64,000 bases of DNA, taken from Hyposmocoma kahamanoa. Its lineage: Eukaryota; Arthropoda; Insecta; Lepidoptera; Cosmopterigidae. The translations under genes and the position numbers were made by a program. Shown here piece by piece: positions 54,801 to 63,430 of this stretch; the first letter of the stretch is position 1, and each line of letters opens with the position of its first letter. The notes beneath the pieces are model-generated. The model searched no databases, was not told where the DNA came from, and worked only from the letters and a program-made list of their open reading frames with translations. The stretch spans positions 4,292,322-4,356,321 of the forward strand of contig NW_020653770.1 in assembly GCF_003589595.1 (NCBI RefSeq). The letters are read 5' to 3'.

Positions 54801-56895
54801 GATATTACATTTTGTAAAATGGATTCCAAACCACGCTTCCAAAATCGAGAATGGATCTAACAAATGAATTAATATAAAATTTTAAATGTTATGACTTGCT
54901 GAAACGGTTTGGTAATGCGATTAATAAAGCCTAGGCTTATAAAGGCTCGACTGAGTATTGTATCAATGTGTTAGTTGAAACATAGTTGGATAATTTATGA
55001 GCTCGTTTACTATTGCTATTAACTAAAAATTTAATAAATAAACCATGACATAAATTTAATAGATTTTAATTAGTTTTACCCAAAATATAATTAAACTACG
55101 TTGTATGGAACACTGGTCTAGCTTATAAGTTCATACAATAATTATTTATGTCTAAATTTTCCAATGCTCACGTTCACTTGCAAGGCCTAACGTGTGGACA
55201 AGCTCTGTTTCTTTTTTGTATTAATAGATTTGTTCTTGGTAAGTGAACAGGTTTTTGCACAGAGTAGGTCATATTAATAACGGATTTTCAATTAAAAATA
55301 ACAAACGAACAGCTACTGTCATTTTTAAAAATATTGGTATATTTTATTATTTTATTTACTATAAGTAGTAAAGCGTGAGACACACTGAAAGCGGGTGCGG
55401 ATCGGGCAAGTGTCGGGTTGGGAGCGCGACGGGTGTAATTCCGTGTATTTATATGTACGACAACACACAACGAGCGGGCGCGGCACCCGACCTGCGCCCG
55501 TCTCTCGCCCGCGCGTTATATATGTATCTGCTATTTCATTTACATTTACTCTATCATTTTTCTATTCAAAGTCAAAGATCTATTATTATATTATTATATA
55601 TTTATTCCATAGGTAAAATAGATTTACACTTGAAAACGTCACGTAAGCTACTGCTCGTTCACTACGCTGACTTCCCTGAGAAGAACGAGCAAGAAACTCT
55701 AGGGATTGCTCTTTTAAAATAAACTTAAATGCTATGGAATACATTTTGAATCAAATTTGTGTGGAATCTGGAGCCGTGTCGTCTTTCCATACATCTTTAT
55801 CTAACACGTAGTCTTTTAGTTTGTAATACGATTTTTCGATCAAAATATTTTTAATGTAGTTTTTAAACTTAGGAAATGATAAACTTTTAACATATGCTCC
55901 GGAATCTTATTGTAAAAACGTATACAGTTCCCCATAAAAGAGTCGTTTACCTTGGTTAAACGAAATCGTGGTACCATGAGTTTGGACTTAGCTCTAAGGT
56001 TAATATTATGATATTGTTGATTCTTTTAAATTTAAATTCAAAGGTACATGGGACTTGTCAACTTTATATTTCGGGGTGACGGGCTCTGAGTGGCACTGCA
56101 ACTGTTGTGAATAGGTGTGTTGGCCTACTACTAGGCGCATGAGTAATTCATCTCATAAAGTGCTAAAGAGGACGAAATGTACAGAGAGATTAGAGCCTAT
56201 ATTTCTAGCGTCGGCGAACTAAACCATAAGTCAAAAAAGTGCTTCATTTTGTAATTCATAATAATATATTTTTATGTATTGTTTATAATGTTGGAAGACG
56301 TAAAGAGAATGATAAATTTGAAAAAGACGCCACTAGAATTTAAGTTACAAATTATTGAAGTAAGAAAGGAATTTTTTACTTACATGCTTTAGTCAGTAGA
56401 TAATAATAATAATAACACACTCAACATAGCCCCGCACTAGGGAAACCCTGTGTCGCGGGTGCCATGTACACACATATAGACAACCACAAATTACACCCAA
56501 ACTCACGAGAGAAACAAATGTAGGTCATACAAATATTTCTCCCGGCCCGGGAATCGAACCTGGGACCTCTGCGTGGCAGTCCGGCATGGTAACCGTTCGG
56601 CCATAGAGGCAGATGTATTAACTGAAATGAATGATGTTGGATTTTGTCTTGTGTGCTTTAAGTCCGCCGACGCCAGATTTCTCTCTCTATTCTAAAGTAA
56701 TAGGTACCACCAGACTTACCAAGTTTATAAATGATGCCGTCTTTCAGCTTTTTGTTGTAAAACTCCGAATAGTTAGCAGCTTTCCAAGTGGTAAAACCTC
56801 GGTTGACTTCGTCCAGGATCCTTTCATCGATGATGCAAGGGTCGCTGCTGCAGATCCAGTCCATGTTTCCAGTAAGAGGGGAAACATCGCAGACG
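45748..56895 (-). CDS. TINAG-like (cathepsin B-like) pseudoprotease gene, 3' six exons, spliced
   Basis: Six minus-strand exons join with consistent phases (1, 2, 2, 1, 0) and GT-AG borders into about 317 residues ending at a stop at 45748-45750. The order is: a Cys-rich linker with CSSDPC, a [11 protein letters not shown] segment, the start of the papain domain ([10 protein letters not shown]), the nucleophile loop ([10 protein letters not shown]), [27 protein letters not shown], the His motif ([10 protein letters not shown]) and the Asn motif (VANSWG). In active cathepsins the loop reads CGSCW; here the second Cys is Asp, while Gln, His and Asn remain. Known TINAG-family proteins, including insect Swim-type proteins, are secreted and lack the catalytic Cys, usually having Ser there. 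I infer a secreted, inactive papain-fold protein. Signal peptide and N-terminal Cys-rich exons are absent, probably off the right edge. Confidence 0.85.
46020..46213 (+). repeat. Family C scrap plus the 28183-type element (intronic)
   Basis: 46020-46070 is the family C middle (tggtgaaatcacaggcatat). 46072-46213 matches the insert at 28183-28334. Lies in the last intron of the TINAG-like gene. Confidence 0.65.
47015..47154 (-). CDS. TINAG-like gene, catalytic-histidine exon
   Basis: The 140-nt exon has acceptor ttttcag and donor gtatga. It encodes [18 protein letters not shown], then [20 protein letters not shown] and DDNGLPYW. The His in [11 protein letters not shown] aligns with the catalytic His of cathepsins, so it survives although the Cys does not. 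It ends in phase 0 after Trp. Confidence 0.87.
47995..48240 (-). mobile_element. RTE-type LINE C-terminal fragment (intronic)
   Basis: Minus strand reads [20 protein letters not shown] with LRW, a short AT-rich break (48110-48150), then [16 protein letters not shown]. The L.E.....IEKG.LRW.GHVERM....... GRGRP pattern is RTE-type; GHVERM is lost here. Confidence 0.7.
48316..48512 (-). CDS. TINAG-like gene, exon with VDEACFPYK and SGPVQ
   Basis: The 197-nt exon has acceptor cctatag and donor gtaagt. It encodes 65 codons from [18 protein letters not shown] to [15 protein letters not shown]-x-C-F/Y-P-Y and the E-I-x-x-x-G-P-V-Q segment before the His loop are standard papain-family landmarks. Two further cysteines (TPCPF, DGCRP) fit the longer disulfide-rich loop of this subfamily. 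Confidence 0.87.
48819..48953 (-). CDS. TINAG-like gene, exon with [10 protein letters not shown]
   Basis: The 135-nt exon begins after ttttcag and ends at a gtaaaa donor. It carries 44 codons: [44 protein letters not shown]. The paired cysteines and the GGHIDIAW stretch match the conserved disulfide core of the cathepsin B/TINAG group. Phase 2 at both ends fits the neighbours exactly. Confidence 0.87.
49431..49611 (-). CDS. TINAG-like gene, exon with the mutated nucleophile loop
   Basis: This 181-nt exon has acceptor tttgcag and donor gtatgt. It completes the split Gly codon and encodes [19 protein letters not shown], then the domain start [14 protein letters not shown], then [21 protein letters not shown]. 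The codon at 49466-49468 is GAT (Asp) where proteases have Cys and TINAG proteins usually have Ser. The oxyanion-hole Gln (DQ) is kept. It ends with two bases of an Arg codon. Confidence 0.88.
49838..49945 (+). repeat. SINE S3 head fragment (intronic)
   Basis: gatgacgtcccgggtttgatt, accggtaggatttaggcaat, cttttctagattgg. Confidence 0.6.
49946..50658. other. Intronic, nothing recognised
   Basis: AT-rich sequence inside the 7.1-kb intron. Confidence 0.5.
50659..51065. repeat. Inverted repeat, ~60-bp arms
   Basis: 50659-50720 (atgttatggccccatcgaaa, taatcaatgattttgccaat) pairs with 50999-51065 (attatttcgatggagccata). A candidate nonautonomous transposon; boundaries unclear. Confidence 0.7.
51231..51455 (+). 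repeat. Family C copy, diverged
   Basis: gcagaagaatttcttgtgaa through gtacttacgagacg to cgacttgttcgtcccatcac. Confidence 0.75.
51508..51632 (+). repeat. Family C fragment, 3' part
   Basis: gatctttgcgatttatagctc to cgtcattcggtattataaaa plus a long A run. Confidence 0.83.
51640..52015 (+). repeat. SINE S1: extra tail, full copy, triplicated 14-mer
   Basis: A lone S1 tail (ttcgatctttgtattaataa, 51643) precedes a full copy from 51712, with A box tggcttagttgg (51859-51870) and B box ggttcgaatcc (51904-51914). In the tail ttttttctgagtgt is present three times (51931-51971) where the 5589 copy has one. Confidence 0.88.
52016..52984. other. Intronic, nothing recognised
   Basis: AT-rich; no exon with papain-family sequence found. 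Confidence 0.5.
52985..53245 (+). repeat. SINE family S4
   Basis: ttctctcaagcagacgccgt, a perfect B box ggttcgaatcc, the body ttcgaaataaaatttgaatt, and the end aggagactcgtgctcagcag. A second, inverted copy is at 60950. Confidence 0.75.
53664..53966. mobile_element. PIF/Harbinger-like MITE with nested palindromes
   Basis: Ends gagcggttacatacggc / gccgtgtgtaaccgctc, tta at 53661-53663 and 53967-53969. Inside, cacttgggat (53751-53760) and atcccaagtg (53836-53845) form a second inverted pair. The interior is rich in gcgattgcatc-type motifs. Confidence 0.84.
53973..53994. repeat. Perfect 22-bp palindrome
   Basis: gcgattgcatc followed by its exact complement, just outside the MITE; the same motif, imperfect, is inside it near 53763-53784. 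Confidence 0.9.
54423..54960 (-). mobile_element. LINE reverse transcriptase C-terminus, frameshifted (intronic)
   Basis: Minus strand: [31 protein letters not shown], then after a frame change [71 protein letters not shown] and a stop. WNP....I..IE..QR...... LNFR ... LQ.RR...D..FLYK..NN is characteristic of CR1/jockey-type ends. Clearly broken at about 54815. Confidence 0.8.
54961..55564. other. Intronic; GC-rich patch at 55380-55520
   Basis: Mostly AT-rich. 55380-55520 is GC-rich (gcgggtgcggatcgggcaag, cgagcgggcgcggcacccga). No repeat match inside the window and no exon motif. Confidence 0.45.
55565..56010 (-). mobile_element. LINE L-B 3' end (intronic)
   Basis: Closely matches 22625-23050 including the 3' end ttgactttgaatagaaa-like tail; the frame has small gaps. 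5'-truncated. Confidence 0.82.
56040..56170 (+). repeat. Family C fragment (intronic)
   Basis: ggtacatgggacttgtcaac to gagtaattcatctcataaag, diverged. Confidence 0.75.
56408..56614 (-). repeat. SINE S2, best full-length copy (intronic)
   Basis: Minus strand runs from tgcctctatggccgaacggt through ggttcgattcccgggccggg to ccctagtgcggggctatgtt, about 205 bp. Confidence 0.9.
56720..56895 (-). CDS. TINAG-like gene, linker exon (first exon visible)
   Basis: The 176-nt exon is preceded on its strand by a pyrimidine-rich tract ending in ag (tttttcag) and followed by the donor gtaagt. It encodes 58 full codons from [13 protein letters not shown] through CSSDPC to KDGIIYKL, then one base of a split Gly codon. 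The CSSDPC plus [14 protein letters not shown] pattern is the linker that precedes the papain domain in TINAG-like proteins. It starts with the last base of a split codon, so at least one further exon lies upstream; I could not find it between here and 64000. Confidence 0.85.
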
Positions 56896-56944
56896 CTGAA
56901 AAATTGAATTTCAGTGATTACTTGATCGGTTAAACGTAAAATGT

Positions 56945-57155
56945 AAGCATTACTGCATTCCAATGTAGAAGGGTAAGTGTGCTGGTAAAATTACTGGCAC
57001 ATGGGACTTGTGAACTTATGTCTCAAAGTGACAGGTGCAGTGGCGGTACCCTTCAGACCTTTGTGATTTAAATCTCTGAGCGGCATTGTAATTGTTAAGG
57101 ACAGTCGTGTCGCTTACCACCAGGAGCACGACTTATTCGTCCCGTCACTTGGTAT
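56945..57155 (+). repeat. Family C copy, 3' two thirds
   Basis: agcattactgcattccaatg to cgtcccgtcacttggtatta, directly upstream of the gene's first visible exon. Confidence 0.85.
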
Positions 57156-57445
57156 TATTGGTATCTTTTAAAATATTTGCTCATACAGTTTAGAAGATTG
57201 GATGTTATGAAGTAAAATTTATAGATTGGAAATTAAATTCTATTCGGAAAGGTATATGACAATCAGATTAAACATCATGTAAAAAAGACTTAGGTCAAAA
57301 GTAAGAAGAACAAACGGGCGTATGTAAAAAATATTACACGAGTGGGTGAAACCATTGTGGTATGTCAACTTCGGATTCAGATGCTACAAATCTATATCAA
57401 AAACGCAGCGGAAGGAGGTGAGATTATATAAGGATAGAAGGTTTT

Positions 57446-57666
57446 GAGAAGCAGTAGAGATCCTTGTGAAAGAATATGTCCAGGGCACTGCCCCCTTACA
57501 TATTTCTACCGCTAAACAGTAACGTGAGCAATATTGCATTCTAGTTTTGAAGGGTAAGTAAGGGTGCTGGTGAAATTACGGGCTCTGACCGGCATTGAAA
57601 CTGTTATGGACAGGCATTTCACTTAACATCAGACGCAAGACTTGTTTGCTCCTTTACATGGTATCA
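57446..57666 (+). repeat. Family C copy with internal deletion
   Basis: gaagcagtagagatccttgtg to cctttacatggtatcataaaa; the segment around the gtgacgggcgcag part is missing. Confidence 0.84.
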
Positions 57667-57689
57667 TAAAAAGACACGATAAGATAACA

Positions 57690-57850
57690 TTTCCTTGATA
57701 CAATTTTGAGATTAATTTGCCAGTCTTAAACTAGACAATTCCCTGTAGGTACTATGAATACCAGAGCAACGGAATTCCAGGGCTAGTTCTGGGTAATCCC
57801 AGAACATCCAGACCTAATTTAGTTGCTAATCAAAATTCCGATCTTGCATG
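57690..57850 (-). repeat. SINE S3 body fragment
   Basis: Minus strand ctaaattaggtctggatgtt, ctgggattacccagaac, gaattgtctagtttaagact. Confidence 0.62.
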
Positions 57851-57869
57851 GAGTACAGTCACCTGTGCG

Positions 57870-58345
57870 AATGTAGTATCTACTTCAGGCTCTTGATTCG
57901 ATTGAACGCAGAGCCAGGAGACTTATTGGCGACGACGAGCTCTAATCTAAACTTTATAGTGGTTTATACTTCGGTGAGTGTGCCCATGAGCGTCATCAGC
58001 TCTTCCAAGCCCTTTTACCATCGAACATCCATACGTACATCGGTATATCATCCTTACTTGGTCGATCAGGCGTGCTAAGCGCTTTTCATCATCTTTTATT
58101 ATGCGCACAGCCCTGGAATGAAATTCCCTGCCAGCTCATACAACCCGAGTATCTTTAAAGTGGGACTGAATAGGCAAGCTCGTTCCATCGGAGATCCTAC
58201 CTTTGCTCCAGAGTTAGATAATGGTCAGGAGCACGTCCATTTCATAAAAAAAGTATTACAATATCCTTTCCCAATTTGGTTCCCCTGCGTCCCTTCATTC
58301 AGTGCCCACAGTGCCACAAACCATTGTTGCCACTGTTCTTAAAAT
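57870..58345 (+). mobile_element. Jockey-like reverse transcriptase C-terminus, decayed
   Basis: Plus strand SIERRARRLIGDDEL, then GLYFGECAHERHQLFQALLP, then AQPWNEIPCQLIQPEY in shifted frames: the same order (RR..RL, GEC, WN.LP) as in L-A. Multiple stops. Confidence 0.7.
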
Positions 58346-58761
58346 ACACGCCACTACAAGGGCACGCTTATTTTTTTTAATCAGTTAAAACTGACCTTTA
58401 CTTATTAATTAGCAAAAATATATGTTAAATAACGTAATAAAAATAAATTACTACATGTTAAACATAAATTATTAATACTATTAGTTATCATAATGTCGAC
58501 AAATCTATTGAGATTTTAAGATAAGAATTCATAAATGTATTATATTATATGACTTATTAAATACTTTGATATTAATTCATAAGGTCTATGTCTAATAATA
58601 ATCATAAGATCATAAGGTCTAAAAACCAGAACACTCGCGGTTTAGCTGTTTACTGTTCTCACCACGAAAGTCCAAACAAAGAGTTCAGGAGGAGAACTTA
58701 AGTAGGAACCACAAGCACAGAAGAAATGAAGAACCAAAAGAATTATATTGCGTGTGAACGA
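58346..58761. other. No gene seen
   Basis: AT-rich, with short direct repeats such as cataaggtcta at 58580 and 58611. Confidence 0.45.
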
Positions 58762-59080
58762 CTTTGTTGGATAAGTTGAATGGAAATGAAAACCAATGAG
58801 AAAGTATTGAGAATGGCAAACGAGAAAAAAATGATCCTGAATACTATAGAGAATAGTCGCGGGAAACTAATTGGACATTTGATACGACACGACAACTTCT
58901 TTAAGACTATTTTAGAGGGAAAAAAGGGAGGAGGTCGACCTAGGCGCAGCTGCATAGACCACATAAAGGAACTGGCGGTGTCGTGCCATATAAAGAGGTC
59001 AAGGAGCTGGCTTATATGAGAGATGCTCCACTGACAAGAGTTATAACTCTTAAGTTTGGTGATGAAGAACGAGTTTAAAA
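58762..59080 (+). mobile_element. RTE-type LINE C-terminus
   Basis: NEKVLRMANEKKMILNTIEN, RGKLIGHLIRHDNFFKTILE, GKKGGGRPRRSCIDHIKEL, then a shift to VKELAYMRDAP. IGHL.RHD...K.I.EGK..G.RGRGRPR.S..D.IK is RTE-specific. Confidence 0.82.
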
Positions 59081-59167
59081 ATATCGTTTAAATATGTATG
59101 TATGTGTTGTAAGTATAACGTGACCGATATTTTTTTACCCTCAGAGCGGGACGCCTGTAAATTTATT

Positions 59168-59622
59168 GTGAAGTAACGTACGTGAAATTACGTATAATTA
59201 CCAAGTTTTATTGAAATCGGTTATTGGAAAGTGCGCAAACTCGGATTCAACCCCTAGTTCGCCACTATACGGGAATTGCCACAGGAGATAATAAAAATCG
59301 GTTCTCCCTACTGAAAGTATATTGAGAGAGAAAACGCCTTGAATTGGAGAATAGCAAAATCAACCATTAAAATAATTGTTCCTTGTAATAAAATTTAGGC
59401 GCTATTTATAAAAATGAATCTTCATGCGTGAACAGCCACCCCTAGAGGAGGATGATTTTCTTCAAAATTAAATGGGACTACTATGAAGGTACCCTCTTTC
59501 TAACAAAAAAAGAATCATGAAAATGGATTCACAAATACCGGAGTTATCGCGTAACGTACGTACAAAAAAAAACAAACAGTCGAATTGAGAACCTCCTTCT
59601 TTTTTTGAAGTCGTTTAAAAAT
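59168..59622 (-). repeat. Family A repeat, long type
   Basis: gaagtaacgtacgtgaaatta to ttttttgaagtcgtttaaa; the short MREQPP frame is kept at its start only. Confidence 0.83.
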
Positions 59623-59739
59623 AAAACACATGTTTATGACAGTTACGTAAGAAATATTTAACCATTTTAAAAATTTTAAAGAAAACTAAAAATGTTTAAT
59701 GGTCTATAATCTCAGTGCAGAGGACTAAAAAAACCGACA

Positions 59740-60000
59740 GGCCATCACTGATTTGGTTAATGTAAATCCTTCTGAGACGACCTATTAAAATCCTTCCATT
59801 CATGTTAGCATAAATCTGTTTGGTAATTCTTCTTACATCCATCCGCTCTACATGCCCAAACATACCTTTCTCTATTCTAGTCACTACATCCTCTTTCAAG
59901 CTACATCATTCACGTATTATTTTATTCTTCACTATATCATTCAACTTTAGTCCACAAATTTTCCTCAACGATCGCATGTCCACTGCATTAGTACTTTCGT
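59740..60000 (-). mobile_element. RTE-type LINE C-terminal fragment
   Basis: Minus strand RSLRKICGLKLNDIVKNKII, CSLKEDVVTRIEKGM, FGHVERMDVRRITKQIYANM, GRLRRIYINQISDGL. A family A end (59707-59739) is attached on its 3' side. Confidence 0.8.
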
Positions 60001-60207
60001 GCTTATAGTACTTATTCTACTTTTACAGTATTTATTCGATAGGAACAACTTAAAAGAATAAAACGATTCATTGATCTTCGTCAAACTAGTACACAGAAGG
60101 TGTTGTATAATAAACATTATAACTTTATTATATACTTTTTATTTTTTGTATTTCACTATAAAAATTTTGAATGTCAAGCGGAATTTTATTGTGGAAGCGT
60201 ATATATT

Positions 60208-60930
60208 TATCAAGTGACGGGACGAACAAGTTGTGCATCTGATGGTAAGCTACAGGCTTGTCCATAACAGTTGCAGAGCCACTCGGAGCTTTAAATCGCA
60301 TAGATCTGAGGGGCACTGCCACTGCGACTATCATATAAGTTGACAAGTCCCTTGTGCATATAATTTCAGCAGCACCCTAAGGGCGCGTATACACGCTAAG
60401 AAATTCGACGTGTCACTTACAAAAAAGATGAGAATGGTCTTGTGCACAACAAGAACTTTGTCGGATCTAGCCACGAAAATATGTCCTGTCTGTTACAGAC
60501 GAGAAAATGATGAGTATGTGCACGATACAACTGCTTTCGGACAGACGTGTGTAGGGTAAAATGTGTCATTGCATTCCGAGTCTTCCAGGTAGCCGTCGTT
60601 TTACTACCGACTGAATATAAGTCAAGTCAGGAAGAAATCTGTTCTTCTATATGCTGATACTAAACAACATCCGTCCACGCGCATAAACGTTCATTTACTG
60701 ACACGCTTTATACAATAGCGGCAGAGTGCGTCGTGTCGGGGGTAGACAAGATATTCTCTTGTCCGGCGCCGGGGCAATGTGCACAGTTCGTGTGTAGAAA
60801 CGACACGAATTGTTGCATAGATCCGGCGACTTTTCTTCGTGTGGACACGCGCCTTTACTGCTTGGCGGCAGAAAGGTAGCAGTACTTCCCTGGACGAACT
60901 CTTTCAAAAGGAGCCCTACTGCTGCTAAAC
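60208..60930 (-). repeat. Family C copy split by an element
   Basis: 60208-60378 (tcaagtgacgggacgaacaa to tttcagcagcacccta) resumes at 60856 (tactgcttggcggcagaaag). Confidence 0.83.
60379..60855. mobile_element. Putative MITE with GC-rich ends, 477 bp
   Basis: Left end aagggcgcgtatacacg and right end cgtgtggacacgcgcctt are imperfect inverted repeats of about 30 bp. Interrupts family C cleanly. A target duplication could not be fixed. Confidence 0.65.
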
Positions 60931-60949
60931 TGTCAAGAACAATATTTAT

Positions 60950-61262
60950 ACGTGCCACTGCTGAGCACGGGTTTCCTCTCAGGCGAGGGTTTTACCCATA
61001 GTCCCAATGCGGGTTGGGAACTTCACACGTTTTCCGAGGGTTGTGGACACAGACAATAAATATATCTATTGTCTGTGGTTGTAGATCTTCTTCAACGTTC
61101 TGGTTTCCTAACGATGTTTTTCTTCACCAAAAAGTGAAGGAAACCATCTTCATGGTGAATTTCAAATTAAATTTCGCACGTAAATCACGAATAACTCGAA
61201 AATGCAAGCCCGGATTCAAACCCACACTCTACTTGAGAGGCGGTAGGTCAAATCATTAGGTT
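60950..61262 (-). repeat. SINE S4 copy with a small stem
   Basis: Minus strand cctctcaagtagagtgtggg, B-box-like ggtttgaatccggg, then aatttaatttgaaattcacc, ending ctgctcag type. cacagacaata / tattgtctgtg (61048-61058 / 61067-61077) is a perfect 11-bp stem. Confidence 0.7.
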
Positions 61263-61889
61263 AGGCTACATCCCTAGTAATTAGCAAAACTATTACATTA
61301 TCGACAATAGAGTATTGCCTTCCAGTAATAGTAAAGTTAATGTTTAAGTGCAAAATGAGCTAACAACGTCAAACTAAACTATTAGATAATGAAGATAGTA
61401 AATAGGTTACAAGGTTAGGTTAGCAATATGTCTTGCTACGTTAACTGTTAAACAAAAGCAATAAATACTACCGTAGTTCAGCAAATTATCGACAAAATAC
61501 TATCGATAATTCACAAGTTTACTTAGTTAACGTAACTAGAGATCAGAAATAGAGTATAATTTACGTAAACACCAGGAAGTGATATATATAAAGTGGATAA
61601 TACCTCACTGTGAAATCTCGGAACTCTTGTATTGCAACTAGAAATCACTTCACTACGGCAGTATATTTAGAACAAAAGTTTCGTAATTGTGAGTATAAAT
61701 ATAATTATTTTGTTTCGACGTTTGTGGTTTTTACCCTCTCATGGTACTGTCCACTCAATGTGTATTACTTCCTTGAAGTTTATCTATCAGGATCGTTGTG
61801 TATAACACACTAATAACATCGATGTCATCGATTGCACGGATAATATATACAACTGTCATTATCGATAATCGATAGTATGACACTTGAGT
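61263..61889. other. No gene seen
   Basis: AT-rich; nothing recognised. Confidence 0.45.
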
Positions 61890-62070
61890 AGCAGTAGAGC
61901 TTACCTATTTCTGCCGCCAAGCAGTAATTGAGCATTACCGTGTTCCAGTTTTGAAGGGTAAGTATACTGGTGCAAGTACAGGCACATGGGAATTGTCAAC
62001 TTAATTATATCTCGAGGTAGCGGGCACAGTGGCAGTGCCATTCAGATCTTTACTATTTAAACCTCTAATT
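61890..62070 (+). repeat. Family C fragment with 5' deletion
   Basis: agcagtagagcttacctattt to cattcagatctttactattt. Confidence 0.82.
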
Positions 62071-62162
62071 ACTTCTGCATCTTTAAAAACAAACACCACA
62101 TAGTGACGGCATATTCACAATATATTTATGATTATGATAGTTATGCGCGTCAAAGTTCAAAC

Positions 62163-62370
62163 ACTATGCCACACGGTCGGTGCGTTGCGTCGTTACAACG
62201 CTATGATTTCAACGCACCGAATGCCATACGAACATGTGCAGTCACTTCACACACGCAGCACCCTCCTCGTCGCCTTCTTCTCCTTCGTCTCCTGGCTCTA
62301 ATTTCTATGTAGTACGACGCAGCGTCACCGCTCAGGCGTCATAACGCAATGCAAAAATGTCGAATCGAGC
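62163..62370 (+). repeat. GC-rich repeat G
   Basis: atgccacacggtcggtgcgt, acaacgctatgatttcaacg, ccttcgtctcctggctc, gcgtcataacgcaatgc; related to 44660-45060. Confidence 0.7.
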
Positions 62371-62580
62371 GTTGCGAAATATGAAAAATCTAAAGTCCTT
62401 TACCCAACGCACCGAATCCGCGAGTAACAGGTTCCAGACGATGACTACGAACATTACAAACGAGGAAATGTTTCATATCCTACTGAAATTCTCTTTACTC
62501 GATAATGGACTCTTAGAAGAGTCATTAATTCGAAGAAATTTTACTAGAAGTCATTCCACTTCGCCAATATTTTATTTTTT

Positions 62581-63050
62581 TTAATATGAAGACGAAATAA
62601 CGATGAGGTCGACGATGGAGCTTGCACACCTAAATAATGCCTATTCACTCTTGCTTTGAAAAGGCCCAAGTTATAACGTTCAAGGAACAAGTCTGCAGGC
62701 AGGTAATTCCACTCTGTAGCCGTTCGCCATATAAATGTGGAAGCGTAACGTTTCTTGCGAATCCATGAAATATCCACAACATAGGAGTGGAACACAAACT
62801 TACGCCTAGTCTCCCGATGATGGAAAGGGGTAGGCGGAATTAAATCGTGCAATTCCATCGCACACTCTCCGTGATATATCTTGTAGAATACCGATAAGCA
62901 GATTCACGGAGATGTTCAAGGCTCTGCAGTTTCGCCTCTATTAAGTCCAAGTCACATTTAAGACTCTTAGCGCGCTTGTCAATGAAATCTAAGTTGGTTA
63001 ATTGGTATTTAGCAGAACCATCCCAAAGGCGGCAGCAAATCTCCTTACAC
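62581..63050 (-). mobile_element. Jockey-like LINE, reverse transcriptase C-terminus (copy L-A2)
   Basis: Minus strand CRLWDGSAKYQLTNLDFIDK, KCDLDLIEAKLQSLEHLRE, then ECAMELHDLIPPTPFHHRET, WRTATEWNYLPADLFLERYN, LGLFKARVNRHYLG. About 62880-62920 is the uninterrupted version of the site occupied by the R1-type LINE in copy L-A1. Confidence 0.86.
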
Positions 63051-63109
63051 GACCTACATAATTACATTTTTACTAATTTGTTTTATATTAAAATCTACAA
63101 ACTAAACTC

Positions 63110-63430
63110 AAAATCTGCCAGAGGACGATGGACTGCAGCATTCTATGCTTTAAACGTATTGACCGAGTACGCAATACAATGCTGCGTACGATGACTGGTA
63201 TTGCTGATGTTGGAGCAAAACAGCCAAGATTAAATGGGATTGGGCGGGCCACGTTAGCCGGATACAACCTGAGAAGTGGGCGACCGTCGTCACTCCTTGG
63301 GTGAACGAGGATGATGAGAAAGAAACGGTGTAGACGGCCGAGAAGGCGTAAGCGAGATGATCTTGATGGGATTGAGAGGAAGTGGCGGGAGATCGCCAAA
63401 GACGGACCAGTGGAGGATATTGGTTATTAA
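63110..63430 (+). mobile_element. RTE-type LINE C-terminus, frameshifted
   Basis: RIDRVRNTMLRTMTGIADVG, then KIKWDWAGHVSRIQPEKWAT and, shifted, CRRPRRRKRDDLDGIERKWR to a stop at 63430. K.KW.WAGHV.R......W GR..RR..DD.. is RTE-type. Confidence 0.82.

Noticed and set aside
56631..56933. Plus-strand gene of 100 residues
   Set aside because: Shadow of the minus-strand linker exon, which has proper splice sites and family motifs.
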